In this document: positions 50,385 to 61,059 of the stretch, piece after piece
How positions within the stretch are numbered: position 1 is the stretch's first letter
Layout of the letters: every line of letters starts with the position of its first letter
Source: Phymatolithon calcareum
Taxonomy: Eukaryota; Rhodophyta; Florideophyceae; Hapalidiales
NCBI GenBank assembly: GCA_977006965.1
Contig: OZ345357.1
Span: 2,108,001 to 2,172,000, forward strand
Reading direction: 5' to 3'
Length of the DNA stretch: 64,000 nucleotides
Program-made: the position numbers and the translations under genes
The notes under the pieces: model-generated
What the model saw: only the letters and a program-made list of their open reading frames with translations
Told to the model about the DNA's origin: nothing
Databases searched by the model: none

Positions 50385-52202
50385 ATGGATGAAGATGAGT
50401 GCATACACGTAGGACAGAGGCGTATGACTGTGCTGAGCGATACCCTGAGACAAGTACCCAGCGACGACGATCTTGGACTACTCTTTGCCATATCCGAGGG
50501 CTTTAAAGAGTTGAAAAAGTACGAAGAAGAAGATGCGAGGCTGGCAGAGCATCAAGGCATCGAGAATCCTGAGCCAGAGGAAAGCAATGGAGAATTATTT
50601 TGCGCTGTTCCAAGTGAATTCATTGCGGCTGCACGCGAAGAACAGAATAGTGGGAATATATTAGAAGGACCGGCTCTGCAGAGAGCACAGTCAAAGCATG
50701 CAATCGTGCCAGATGGAGATTTGGAAGACGATGATAATCCCCAAGGCCAGGGCATGTTCGGGACGACGGTAGCACCATCATGGGGTTTGGGAGTGTATCT
50801 CAAGTCAGTCGGGAGTACGAGAGAGAAGCGAGCAATAGCGATAACGGCATGGACGGTGTGTATTGTGTGTCTCGTGGTTGCTCTGGTGTTCATCTCCACG
50901 GACTTTGTAAGCTCAAGGAATTCAGTGTCAAAGGCAGTGCGGTACGAGAGCGCTCCATCATTGCTACTTCCCGACATCCAAATCTGCAACGTGGGCACAT
51001 CCTTCCCACCGTTCCATTATCTACCCAACGAGCAATTTGTCGGACAGCCGACGACATGGATAGACGCGATTTTGTTCCCAGGGAAGGATATGCGTGTCGT
51101 GAAGTACCCCGATACTCACAATCGCTCAATTACAACGCAGGTTAACGTTGTCGCTTTGGACCAATATGGGGCAGAATGCAAGGGACAAGAGAAAGCAGAT
51201 CCAATAACGTTCTTTTTCGAAATGCAGAACCCCCCCGCGTGCTTTTACTGCATGTACATTAAGAGAAATCCGGCTATTGTAATTGACAGCTCGGCTGGGA
51301 CAATGTTATACCAGAAATCGAAAGCAGGAAATTCTTTGGTACTACGCTTGTCCCGAAGTCGTTTGCTGGAAAAATGTCGTTTATCATTTGCTCCGCCATC
51401 CCCGAATGAGAAAAGAGCCTTTCGAGCGCTTGTAGAGAGGCACGCTGAAGCGTTAGAGAAAAGAGGAACACTGGATTTTGGGGGTATGAATGCGTCTGAT
51501 CCTCGGGATGCAGAGATTTTATTTCCAGCATTTCGAACAAGTGTGCAAGACTACTATGTCCGAGACGTTACCGACATGTATTGCAACGTGTATCTCTTCT
51601 CCGGGCTTTTCTTCCCTGCTACTCGGGGAGACATTCGATACAAGTTCAATGTGTTCCAAGGCGGATCGGTAGGGATATGGCGGAGATCTGGCCGAGGCCC
51701 ATACTTTCCTCCGAACTATGCGGAGTGGTTTCGGGTCCTGACCATGCGGGCGAACCAGAATAATACGATCGGAGGGGAACTGAAGAAATATTACGTTTCA
51801 CGGGGTGACATGCTTGTCGCGTTCACAAACGCAAGTGAATCGGGACGGCTGCAACAGATTGCATCTCAAAACCCTGGAAGCTTGTCTGAGATTGCACTGG
51901 ATAGAGCAGTGATCAAAGGAAAAGAGATTTACACTGGACTTTCCCTGTACACGGATTTGAAAATGGTTGATGCGCGTGGGGTTGACTTTGTGTATCTGCT
52001 TAAGTTTGGGTTTAATGAATTCGTCACGCGCATCGTCTCAGATCAGGTGACGGCATCGTCGACGGCATACCTGGCTGATGTGTTCGGTCTTATATCGCTA
52101 TTCATGGATGTGTCCGTATATACCGTCATCGTGTCTCCTATTGTAGTCAGGTTCAGACGCCGCTCCATTATGGCTGCAGCTGCGAGGGAGGCAGAGGTGT
52201 AG
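50385..52202 (+). CDS. Two-TM protein with DEG/ENaC-like topology, paralogue B
   Basis: 605 residues from the ATG at 50385. The frame starts six codons earlier at a GTG. Layout matches paralogue A: an acidic N-terminus, TM1 at about 150-172 (AWTVCIVCLVVALVFI), LPDIQICNVG after it, an ectodomain with PACFYCMYIK, LLEKCRLSF, MYCNVYLFSGLFFP, GDIRYKF and RGPYF blocks, then TM2 at about 560-588 (YLADVFGLISLFMDVSVYTVIVSP) and a short basic tail. The ectodomain segment with RALVERHAEALEKRGTLDF aligns to RAHARALMERRVLDF in A. Where ENaC/ASIC proteins carry the G/S-x-S filter, B has D-V-S and A has G-V-C. Homology to A is clear. Homology to animal channels is tentative. Confidence 0.62.
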   Translation: MDEDECIHVGQRRMTVLSDTLRQVPSDDDLGLLFAISEGFKELKKYEEEDARLAEHQGIENPEPEESNGELFCAVPSEFIAAAREEQNSGNILEGPALQRAQSKHAIVPDGDLEDDDNPQGQGMFGTTVAPSWGLGVYLKSVGSTREKRAIAITAWTVCIVCLVVALVFISTDFVSSRNSVSKAVRYESAPSLLLPDIQICNVGTSFPPFHYLPNEQFVGQPTTWIDAILFPGKDMRVVKYPDTHNRSITTQVNVVALDQYGAECKGQEKADPITFFFEMQNPPACFYCMYIKRNPAIVIDSSAGTMLYQKSKAGNSLVLRLSRSRLLEKCRLSFAPPSPNEKRAFRALVERHAEALEKRGTLDFGGMNASDPRDAEILFPAFRTSVQDYYVRDVTDMYCNVYLFSGLFFPATRGDIRYKFNVFQGGSVGIWRRSGRGPYFPPNYAEWFRVLTMRANQNNTIGGELKKYYVSRGDMLVAFTNASESGRLQQIASQNPGSLSEIALDRAVIKGKEIYTGLSLYTDLKMVDARGVDFVYLLKFGFNEFVTRIVSDQVTASSTAYLADVFGLISLFMDVSVYTVIVSPIVVRFRRRSIMAAAAREAEV

Positions 52203-52539
52203 TGTGCACAGTCGTCTTAGGAATCATGCTTCTGAAGAAGTTCAATCCTAGTGACGACCAAACGTTATCGGTAGGACCATGGTGCTTATGGCTTCGAAAA
52301 TAAAAAACAAGTGTCTCTCGGACGGGGAAAGCCATGAAGTGATCATGAACAATCGCATACGACAAGATTTCTAGTCGCCATGGTCATATCCCTGCTCCCA
52401 TATGACGCATTGTTTTGCGTACCTTTTGCTTTCTGTGTAAAAGGAGCATTGATACAACTTATTTGGTGTCAAAGAAGGGCTGTCCTGCAACTTTATTCAA
52501 GTAAGAATGAGTACAATTGCCAAGCAACTTAACAGAAAC

Positions 52540-52900
52540 TGTGGGCCCCGCAACAGGACCAAACATTGAAGTTCACCTTCTCGACTAGCAAAGGATGGGA
52601 AGAGGTGCATTATTGTTCGTGCTTGAGTGCGATGAACGATCCTTTAGGGATTGCTGCAGCTCTTCTTCTACAAATTTGTCAAACAAGTGCCGCGCTGGCG
52701 ACGAAATCTCCAAACTTTTCAAGAAGGCTTTGGGCAACGTTCCCCTTCTAATTTATGCAAACAAACAAGACCTTTCCAATGCCTTGCCACTTGAACATAT
52801 CAAAAAGTGTGAGAATGTCAAAACCCTGTGCTCTGACCATGTCGGGGTATTCCCTTGCTCTGATCTTGACCAAGAATCTTTGACGGGGGATATATGTTGA
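52540..52900 (+). pseudogene. ARF/ARL-like small GTPase remnant
   Basis: One frame reads GPNIEVHLLD, a stop, then FVLECDERSFRD, and LGNVPLLIYANKQDLSNALPLEHIKK with HVGVFPCSDL further on. These correspond to ARL-family switch I, the DSADR-like strand, the G4 motif (ANKQDL) and the SCSA-like G5 region. The Walker A region is not found intact upstream, switch II is damaged, and stops interrupt the frame. It is probably a dead, possibly processed, copy. No poly(A) tail was seen. Confidence 0.5.
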
Positions 52901-53172
52901 TAATCTTTGACTGAAGGAACGCAGTGGTTCACCGCTGAGCTGACTAGTCGGCGATCCTAGTGAGAGCAATGTATGGTGTTCTTTTCACACTTACGAAAAC
53001 TGGTTTCCGAAGGCATTCTGTCTGTTCGTAGGTTCGTGGCCGGTTCATTTTTCACGACGCAACAGTATTGCTCCCCTTGTAAACAAGAGTTAAGAGCAAC
53101 CCGTATGAACACGGTAGAGGCACCAGACATACTTATGCATGCCAGCTAATAAACAGAAAAATAGTGGGATGA

Positions 53173-55704
53173 CTACGACCTAGACAGATACTCCGGACGC
53201 TCTTTTCCTAAAAGCATGTGGACATCACATGTTCCTATGTTGCGCGCGGCGTTCACGTCCCGGTCAATGTGGCCCACGCTGCAGGAGTTCTCGCCCGGTG
53301 CACTGTTTGGACAGTGTAGCACACGAAAACCTTCACCCTTTTGCATAGCCTTCCCGCATCCATGACAACGCGCAGACGACCGGAACTCTTCCGTCAGAAT
53401 CACAGGACACATCTTCGCCAAAGCCCGAATCAGCTTCTTCCGTGGAGTAGGCCCGCTTTTCCCAAACCTGTACTCAGCATTGCCAAAGAAAACGACCCGG
53501 GGACGACCGTACAGCTCCTTCTTCTTCCGCCTCTTCTGTTCGCCCTTCAACCGCCGCAGCTCTACTTGTTCCTCGTCGAACAATAACGAGGATGCAAGGT
53601 GATGGATCGCTCTTTGCCCGGCACGGAACCGCGCAAACCGCTTCTGTCGCCGCAGGGGACTTAAAAGTTCCTTCATCATGATGGGCAAAGTCTCATGAAC
53701 GACCGTGGCGTACGCTCGCGCTTTTCCGGCCTCCTTCAGCGTCACCTCGCTGAATCGCTGCACCGCAGTTCGGTACGCAGGGTTTTCTCGCCTCTTATTT
53801 TCAAAATTCTGCGCATGGATAGATAAGCTCTCACGACGGTACCTCTTGGTCGGAAAACTGGTAGAAAATTGTGCGAACGCCGAGGACTTGAAGTCGCGAA
53901 CGGGAAAGTTCATTGTTGCTCTTGCCGTCGTGGCCACTTCGACCGAACCGGGGTCGAGACCGATAGCGATGATGTCGCCCCTCACATCTCGGGGAACCGG
54001 TTTCGCGCCCTTGAACACTCCCTTCGTATGCTTTTTGACGTCGTACGCGCCGGAGATCTCTTGGTAGCCTTTCTTGTGGAGCACGTCAAGACCGGTGGGT
54101 ACTCGGCTTGCCCGCGTGTCTTCTATTGTGGCCAAGACGACCTTCACCTGAAGGCCGTCCGTGGTTACGGAGTTAACTAGCCACGGTATGGGCATCGAAG
54201 GGTCCCTTTTTAGCTTCTCGTACATCCGTTTGTTGAGCGTCCAGGCACTCGACGAGAGCACAGGTATGCCCTTCCGCAGTCGGCGTGAAAGTTTGAGCAC
54301 TTTTCGGCGGTGGCTTTTAGACTTCTTTGATGTCTTGCTGGGTATATCGATGTTCCTTTCGACGGTTTCGGTTGAGTGAAAGTTGAAACAAGAGGTCCAC
54401 CAAATTCTGGAATTCCGAGGAAGATGAGGAACCCCAACACTGTTGAGCAGCGTGATGAGTGACTCGCGGTCGTACTGCACGAAAGCCCTGGTCAAAGCGA
54501 ACTTGGGGAGCAGGAGAAATGACGGCGGAACCATGTCAAACCCGGGGAATGTTCGAGTGCCGAGAAGTTCCTCTCTGCATAGGTTGACCATTTTCACGAG
54601 TCGGCGTCCGTCGTCAGGATTGAAAGGAGCGTCATTATCCAACCACTTTGGACGTAGAAGTATGGCATTCCGAGGCATCTGAGCTTTATAGCCCTCCTTG
54701 GACGACGAGAGCTTAACCATAGGTTGTCGACTGTTGACCCACTCCAAGACTTGGCGTTTGTTTTCCAAAACCGCAGCATCGCGTTCCCTGAACATGTGCG
54801 TCAGTCGTAACATGCAAGAAAAATTGCTCTTCTGCTGGTACTGGAAGTTGTCGAACTCTTCCGGTGGCGTCGTGGTCTTGCGCTTTTTCGGCGGTGTGCG
54901 CATTGGGCTGAATTCTTGTCGGTATTCTTGGACGACGTCGAGCAGCGGTTCCGACCAGTTTTCGAGACGGTTACGCGGTTCCGGCCACTGTTTCAGACGT
55001 TCAGGATCACAAAATTTTGTAATTAATTCGACCGGGCGATCGCCATCCGAGGTCGTACAGCAATCAAGCACCACTTTGCTGGCGTTTTGTATGTCCGTTT
55101 GGAAAGTGTCCCAATTGACCGCCAGGTGGTGAAGCCTTTGGGCCAAGAGGCACTTTAAATGTAAAAGTGATCGACGGCTAAATTGTTCGGAGAGATGCCT
55201 CTTAAGGACTGTCAACATTTGCGTAGACAGCGAGGTAGAGACGCATCTTTGAGGGAAGTGCGAAAGGGAGTCGATGACTGACTGCTGCACTGGGTTCTCC
55301 TCCACGTATCGCTGGAAATGAAGTCGCACAGGTTCGATATCGCTATCGTTCCATCTTCTTTCGGCGTCAGCACGTACTCGTCTGTTGGCGAAACGCAGAA
55401 AAAGTGTTGATATGAACCATTGGTCAAAGACCAGATTGTGCGCAATGTCAGCAGGCTTGTCGTCCGCGAGGACATTGACGTACACGCACACGAAGTGGCG
55501 GAGCGCTCCGAGCGACCTCGCGTGCCGGTCCATAACTTGGAGCAGCATATCCCGGTTACGGACGTCTGCCCTTATGCAGGCGTCGGCAGAGGACGTTATT
55601 GTGATCGCCCTTAAGCGTCTGTTGGCCTTCGGAATCTTGCGAATGGACGCAAATGTGTCTAGTTCGTTGTTCGCGGCGATGGTGCGCCGTTTCTTCTTCG
55701 GCAC
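53173..55704 (-). CDS. Fanzor, eukaryotic TnpB-like RNA-guided nuclease, long open copy
   Basis: 843-codon open frame. The C-terminal half has a RuvC-type nuclease: RuvC-I in IIAIGLDPGSVEVATTA (Asp near residue 582), a VVFFGNAEYRFGKSGPTPRKKL segment, then MCPVILTEEFRSSARCHGCG, where the Glu near 770 occupies the relocated RuvC-II position of Fanzors. The zinc finger continues to LHCPNSAPGENSC, and RuvC-III is HIDRDVNAARNI (Asp near 814). The N-terminal half is helical, as expected for the REC/WED part, and holds PWLVNSVTTDGLQVKV, conserved in the second copy. Catalytic residues look complete. The frame opens at GTG; the first in-frame ATG is at 55548 (residue 53). A basic NLS-like PKKKRR lies at its very start. 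Fanzors pair with an RNA from the element's 3' end. No transposase or terminal repeat was identified here. Confidence 0.88.
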   Translation of the reverse strand: MPKKKRRTIAANNELDTFASIRKIPKANRRLRAITITSSADACIRADVRNRDMLLQVMDRHARSLGALRHFVCVYVNVLADDKPADIAHNLVFDQWFISTLFLRFANRRVRADAERRWNDSDIEPVRLHFQRYVEENPVQQSVIDSLSHFPQRCVSTSLSTQMLTVLKRHLSEQFSRRSLLHLKCLLAQRLHHLAVNWDTFQTDIQNASKVVLDCCTTSDGDRPVELITKFCDPERLKQWPEPRNRLENWSEPLLDVVQEYRQEFSPMRTPPKKRKTTTPPEEFDNFQYQQKSNFSCMLRLTHMFRERDAAVLENKRQVLEWVNSRQPMVKLSSSKEGYKAQMPRNAILLRPKWLDNDAPFNPDDGRRLVKMVNLCREELLGTRTFPGFDMVPPSFLLLPKFALTRAFVQYDRESLITLLNSVGVPHLPRNSRIWWTSCFNFHSTETVERNIDIPSKTSKKSKSHRRKVLKLSRRLRKGIPVLSSSAWTLNKRMYEKLKRDPSMPIPWLVNSVTTDGLQVKVVLATIEDTRASRVPTGLDVLHKKGYQEISGAYDVKKHTKGVFKGAKPVPRDVRGDIIAIGLDPGSVEVATTARATMNFPVRDFKSSAFAQFSTSFPTKRYRRESLSIHAQNFENKRRENPAYRTAVQRFSEVTLKEAGKARAYATVVHETLPIMMKELLSPLRRQKRFARFRAGQRAIHHLASSLLFDEEQVELRRLKGEQKRRKKKELYGRPRVVFFGNAEYRFGKSGPTPRKKLIRALAKMCPVILTEEFRSSARCHGCGKAMQKGEGFRVLHCPNSAPGENSCSVGHIDRDVNAARNIGTCDVHMLLGKERPEYLSRS

Positions 55705-57756
55705 ACCATCGCCATCATCTCCGTGACGGAGATGTCATAGTGCTCATAGCATAGAAGTGAAGAAGACAGATATGTACGAGTCGATAAGTTGTGACGATGC
55801 AGTCTTTGGATTTCATGTCAAGACCATCGGTTGGTCGCCGGTTCTGTAGTAAATGAAATGTTACAAGTCGATTTCATTCAACCTTGTCAGCAGCATCCTT
55901 TGCCACCTCCTCCGTCGCCGCCAGGTGTAGCGACGACGTCCATGTTCCACCCAGAGTTCGGTGGTATCTGGGCTGGTGGTTAGGTTGTGGAGTGGTCGAG
56001 TGTAGCTTCGGTAGGTAAGCATTGACGTGGACTTTATATAGATGGTACTAAAAACTCAGCCAACGAGTCATCCATCACGGATGGTAAGGACTCTCGTGGT
56101 TGTAGCGTTATATTACATCCCGTTTCTCTGCGTATCTCGCAAAGAGAAAGTGAGGCAATTGTCGAGTGAGACTTTAAAGGGAGAGAACACTGCTGTGAAC
56201 ACGTTCCATGAAGAGTTTCGAAACCAGGGCGCTCTGAGTGGCCGTACGTACGCTTATCATCTGTGTTGAAAGATTGGTCTAGATAAAGTATTGGTGTTTA
56301 TTCGCTCGTGTTTTTGTTATCTTTTGCCTTGACCTTAGCTAAGCTTGATGTTCGGGGGTCCGGGCGTACCTATCTAAACGAATGCTACTATTCCTGGGGA
56401 TTCTAGAATGTCTTGTGTTGCGGGGTACATTGATCACGCGCGACAAGGATGGATGAAAATCGGATAAATCTATGAGATTCGATCTGCTTAATCTACGGGA
56501 CGCCACGCGCTTGGTATGACGAGTAGGTGCAGTTAGGAGGCAGAGCTCTTTATCATTGGTGAGGAAGTGTCTTCTTTGCCTAGCTGCAAGAGGGAGCCAT
56601 AGCACGGACCCTCAACGCTCTACAACTTGCGACCTATCCCGATGTCGCACCCGCTCTTATGTCGCTGTCCCAAGGAGGTCGCTTTTTCCTCTCGCGACTG
56701 TACGCCGCACAAATTGGATCGCGGTAGTCATGCTGCTCGTAGTAAGTGTTCTGATGGGCCACACGGGCACGTGACTCTCGTGTGTCTATGCGCTGCATCG
56801 CTGTCTTTCGCGTAGGTGTAGCTAGTCTAGGGCTTGCTAAAAGCTTAAGTACCTCGAAATGGAGAATCACGCAATAGCAAAGCAGAGAAGATCGACGAAC
56901 CGAGCGACGATGAAGCGAGTGCTTCCAACTTTGGCGTATTAGATACGGATATTGGGGGTGACGGCCTGATGGATATCCTTGTGGAATTAACCGCAGCGGA
57001 CAGCACTTCAGAGTTTTGAAACTTTTGCACAAACTTGAATAGTTTCGAAATCACAAGACAATTCCCCACTCTGACTGCCGTCAGACAAACTGCTCAAGGC
57101 TCGTCTACCAAGTCTTGAACAATATGTGCGTAAGAATTTGTCTAATGGCAACTCTCTAAAGGTGCCAGAATGGTTGATTTGCCGTCCTTGGATGTTGGAA
57201 CTTTCTCAAGCATGTATCCGAGAAGACCATGCCGCAATTACGATAGTGTCAGCGCTGCTGTTTCGTATTTGACAATTGCAATATCACGTTTTAGCGGGGA
57301 GACATCACAGGGATTGTTGGGCGCTTTACGGGACCTGAAGGCAGAAGCTGATCACGAGCAGATCTGAGAAGAAGAACCATTAGGTTCTCAAGGCAATTCG
57401 AAAGCTGCTCATATGTGAGGAACAAAAGATGAAGGAAGAATAAAGAGTCGTTTCACGGATACGCATGTGTCAAACGTTTTCACCGTTGGTGATCACAGAA
57501 TCAGACGTGATGATGAGTGGAATAATGGACGATCTGGATAACGTGGTGGAGCACGATACTGCCGAGCGAGGGGAAACTGCAGTATGTCTATTGGAGTCGA
57601 TGCGCTCGGAAAGGGAATACGCGGAATCACCAGGCCTTGGGAGCAACATGGTGGTACTGTATTGGCAAATTTCGCTGAGTCGCAACACGTACTGCAATAG
57701 ATGTTCTCCTGCCAATGTCGCATTGGTATTGGAGCACTTTAAAACAGAAAACTTTT
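55705..57756. other. 2-kb interval, no recognisable gene
   Basis: Short frames only. The right flank of the Fanzor frame should hold its promoter and perhaps the left end of the mobile element, but I find no inverted terminal repeat. Confidence 0.45.
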
Positions 57757-58005
57757 TCACAAGTCTAACAGAACCTGCTGCTCTACATCTTCCCCAACCT
57801 TTTCCGCGACTCGAGCACTTCGTACATTGGACATAGCAGTAACAACAGTTTGAAAATCCCAGGAACTTCTGTTGACTTTCAAAAACAATAGTGACTCAAA
57901 GAGCAACGGCGTGATGCTTTGCCTGTTATCCGATAATAATCCACCAGCAAGGGAAAAAAGGCGTTCGATTTCGGCTGATGTGCCAAGAATAAAATCCAGG
58001 TTCAT
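57757..58005 (-). pseudogene. hAT transposase C-terminal dimerisation domain remnant
   Basis: The 82-codon frame reads LGTSAEIERLFSLAGGLLSD, then LLFESLLFLKVNRSSWDF, the hAT dimerisation signature (S.. S ERLFS.AG ... R..L... . E.L.FLK.N). A stop lies just upstream and no DDE region was found, so only the extreme C-terminus survives. It marks a hAT insertion between the two Fanzor copies. Confidence 0.75.
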
Positions 58006-59560
58006 GTAGGACTACGCATGTTCCCGACGCCTGCGCTTGCGTTTCTTGAAGATATCGGCCATGGATAAAGAGTCATCGTCTTCTTCCATCGCACTAATGT
58101 TTACGGTCGACTCGACCGACGTTTCAACGCAAGACAGAACGTGCGAAAACGGAGTCGACCACCCGGATCCTTTAGGGAAAGAATATCAGGCGGGTTGTTC
58201 TTGCAGCGGCTTTCACGCGGACACGAATATACGAAGCATGGCACATTTCTTCGTATGGAGCCGTCGTTTTTTCGCGAGTTAATGTCCTTGACGATGTCAT
58301 CTTCCTTTGTCATGAGCACTTTCACGATGTACTCTGGTTTCGGCTTCGACGCTGTCATCTTGTACGAGGATTACGACGAGAGAGGGTGAGTGAAGATGGG
58401 CGTGTGCTACGTGCAGCGGGTGTGCTAGACAACATCGTTACGATTACGCAGAAATCTTACAGCGTACTACGTTATGGGCATGCAAGTCTCTGAGCATTTA
58501 CTGATGATCGCCTCAGATCTGTCACTTCCCCGATCCTCCAATACGTACTGCAATACGGGACCAGCGTGCAATAGCGTATCAATACCACTATATTTCAATA
58601 TAGTGCAATACCAGTATGTTACTCCTAAGGCCTGGGAATCAAAGCTCCCTTTTTTGAATCTTTACTCCCATGTCTTCCACATAAGCATGGACAGCACTGG
58701 TCAGGATGCGCTAGGACGCTTGCCATCGTGGATTCTCAGCGTGTGTTATACTGGCAGTCTACGACTTGTGAACATTTGGGTGGATGAAACTCGTCGTGCT
58801 GCAGATCCAATTGAGGCTGGGGAATCATGGTTCGAGAGCCTACAACAGCTGGCAGTGCAGGAGTTTGGAAATTGAGGCGCTGAGCCGGGCTTCATTACCA
58901 CTCAGCTGCATTGTCCACCATCTGAAGTGGCCGATGTGGATGCGGTGATGACCATGCGAAGCACGGATATTGAAAGGATTGACGATTTCAGCACAAGTCC
59001 GGCACCTGAGTTGAGGTTCGCCGAAAGCAATATTTTCGCGTTTGAGATGGATGATGATTGGAGAAAAGCAATTTGGGAGCACGTGAACAACCGACAAAGT
59101 TCAATCCGTGAGAGCAAAGTGAGCCTGTGCGCAAAAGTCAGCGGTTCCCGTGGCAATACGGCAGTGACAAGATTAGCGTGCGCCATAGCAATGGACGAGA
59201 AACTGCGCCGTATCGTTTCTGTCCACTTTACTCTCTGCTAGACGACTTGAACAACATAACGCGATGCTATGAATTGTTGCTTAAAGAGACGACATTGTCT
59301 TGTTTCAGCCGGACGTCATCGTTAATACACAAGGAGGCGGACTGATTGGCAGCTTTGTGATCCAGAGGCACACGACAGATAGGGCAGCAAATCCAGTTCT
59401 CGAACGCCTTCGCACGGGTATGAAAAATGATTGTGCTCAAATGGTTTTCTCTCGCATCTCTGGTTGAAACTTGACACGCGTGAAGTTGGCGGTAGCACTC
59501 CGCATGCATAGCATGCCCAGGGTTCGTCCCAATTCAATTTTTCGTTATTGCTTCCAGTGG
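58006..59560. other. Interval with decayed, unidentified coding sequence
   Basis: Plus-strand frames at 58474-58875 and 58927-59241 have protein-like composition (NIWVDETRRAADPIEAGESW, FEMDDDWRKAIWEHVNNRQS), are in the same register and are split by a stop. They could be one broken gene. No family recognised. Confidence 0.35.
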
Positions 59561-59610
59561 AGCAATTAGGCAAGCAATAGCAATAGGATTTCTCGCAAGC
59601 AATAGAAGTT

Positions 59611-59670
59611 GCAATTGAGGTACTTCGCGCAATACTTTTTGAAATTGAGGTACATCGCGCAATAACTTCT
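59611..59670. repeat. Two-copy 30-bp tandem repeat
   Basis: Units at 59611 and 59641 share AATTGAGGTAC.TCGCGCAATA with a few changes. They are preceded by CAATAG-rich simple sequence from about 59568. On the minus strand they would encode a ten-residue repeat (LLRDVPQFQK / VLREVPQLQL). Confidence 0.65.
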
Positions 59671-60059
59671 GCAATTCAGATTCTCTCAAACTTTGTTCTT
59701 TTCCTGCAGATATCGTCATTCAACCGATGACCCTGATGAGACAACTTGTTCAACGTTGAGAGATACGAAACCTTCCTGATGCTTCGGTGATGATGTGATG
59801 ACGTGTCACCGAACATAGACCTACGCTTGCACATCATGGCCATTGCCCTGGTTCGTAACTCCTCCTTCGATGTCATAAACCACAAGGTGCGTCACGCAAA
59901 GTCTACCCTCCAACAGCCAGAAAACCAAAAAGTGATACGTGTATCACGAGCCACCCAAACTGGACCTCGGTGTGTCGAGTGACTTCGACTGAATGAATGC
60001 ACACAGGTGCAACCTTGCTTCCTATCGATGCTGTTAGCCACCTAAAAGTAAACTCCACC

Positions 60060-60150
60060 GCTCCAATTTAAGTTGCAATTTGGATACTGTGCTCCAGTTA
60101 CAATTGCATTTCGAAACTCTGCTCCAATTACAGCTGCAATAGCGAAAACT
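60060..60150. repeat. Three-copy 30-bp tandem repeat
   Basis: Units beginning GCTCCA(A/G)TT recur at about 60060, 60091 and 60121 with the order GCTCCA-TTACA-TTGCA-CGAAAACT. AATTGCAATTAATTGCAATT follows directly. Period 30 bp, the same as the array 450 bp to the left. Confidence 0.65.
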
Positions 60151-61059
60151 CCGTGAAATAAATATAAAATTGCAATTAATTGCAATTCACTGCAATAAAA
60201 TTGAGTATGCCAGTATGGCTCGAGTCTGATACAGGCATTACTCAGTGTTCCTCCGATGTCTACAATTTCAAGGCAAGCCGGACAAGGATTAGGCTTATTC
60301 AACGCAGTAACTCGCTCGTGAATGCGAGTTAATAATTCGATTAGATGCAAAGTACCAAGCACCGATTGCTCGCCACTGCTGTGCAAATTCGAATATCTCT
60401 TCAGAACTACATTGACGGCAATACTCCCATCTGTTACAAGAAACGCTGACATTGCTCAGGTTTTTTCACGCCAGGGGAAGAGACACGATATGTTGGAGCT
60501 TCATTAAGAATTTGAAAAGGCACATTACAGAAAATTTTGAACAAAGAACCATCCCCCATATTATATGTGCAGTTTGTAAAGTTTTCTTGTCCTCCCCGGC
60601 GATTACGGTGCGCAGAACACCTTTTCCATGAACGTGAAGAAGACCGCATCTACCGTCATCAAGACATGCTATACGACAACAAGAGCACAGGCACTTATCG
60701 TTATTTACTCATTCTGTACCCAAGCAGATGAAGAAGATCACCTGGAAATATTTCACGCCTGGAGACTGGCTCTTGAGTCCCTAGTCCATGAGTATCGTCA
60801 AGTCTATCAGCCCCTTCGGGACTCTCCAGGAAAGCAGTCGCCTGATGCTCTCCTCTAAAATGTTGTCGTACTGTCAGAAGAAAGGTAGGGACTTGTTGGA
60901 CTGCAAGGAGGAGACGTAGCGAACGATTTATACTCCAGCTCCATATAATTGCGGAAAAGATGAATAGAAAGTACAAGAAGGAAACCTTTTATCGCCAGCG
61001 CGGTGTAGCGTCCAACGCCACTATCATACTCTCCATTTCCTAAATTAGCTCCCTTCAAA

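Noticed and set aside
59267-59573. Cys-containing minus-strand frames considered as a RING or zinc-finger protein
   Set aside because: CPIC and CYAC pairs fall in different frames and spacing does not fit RING, BED or B-box patterns.
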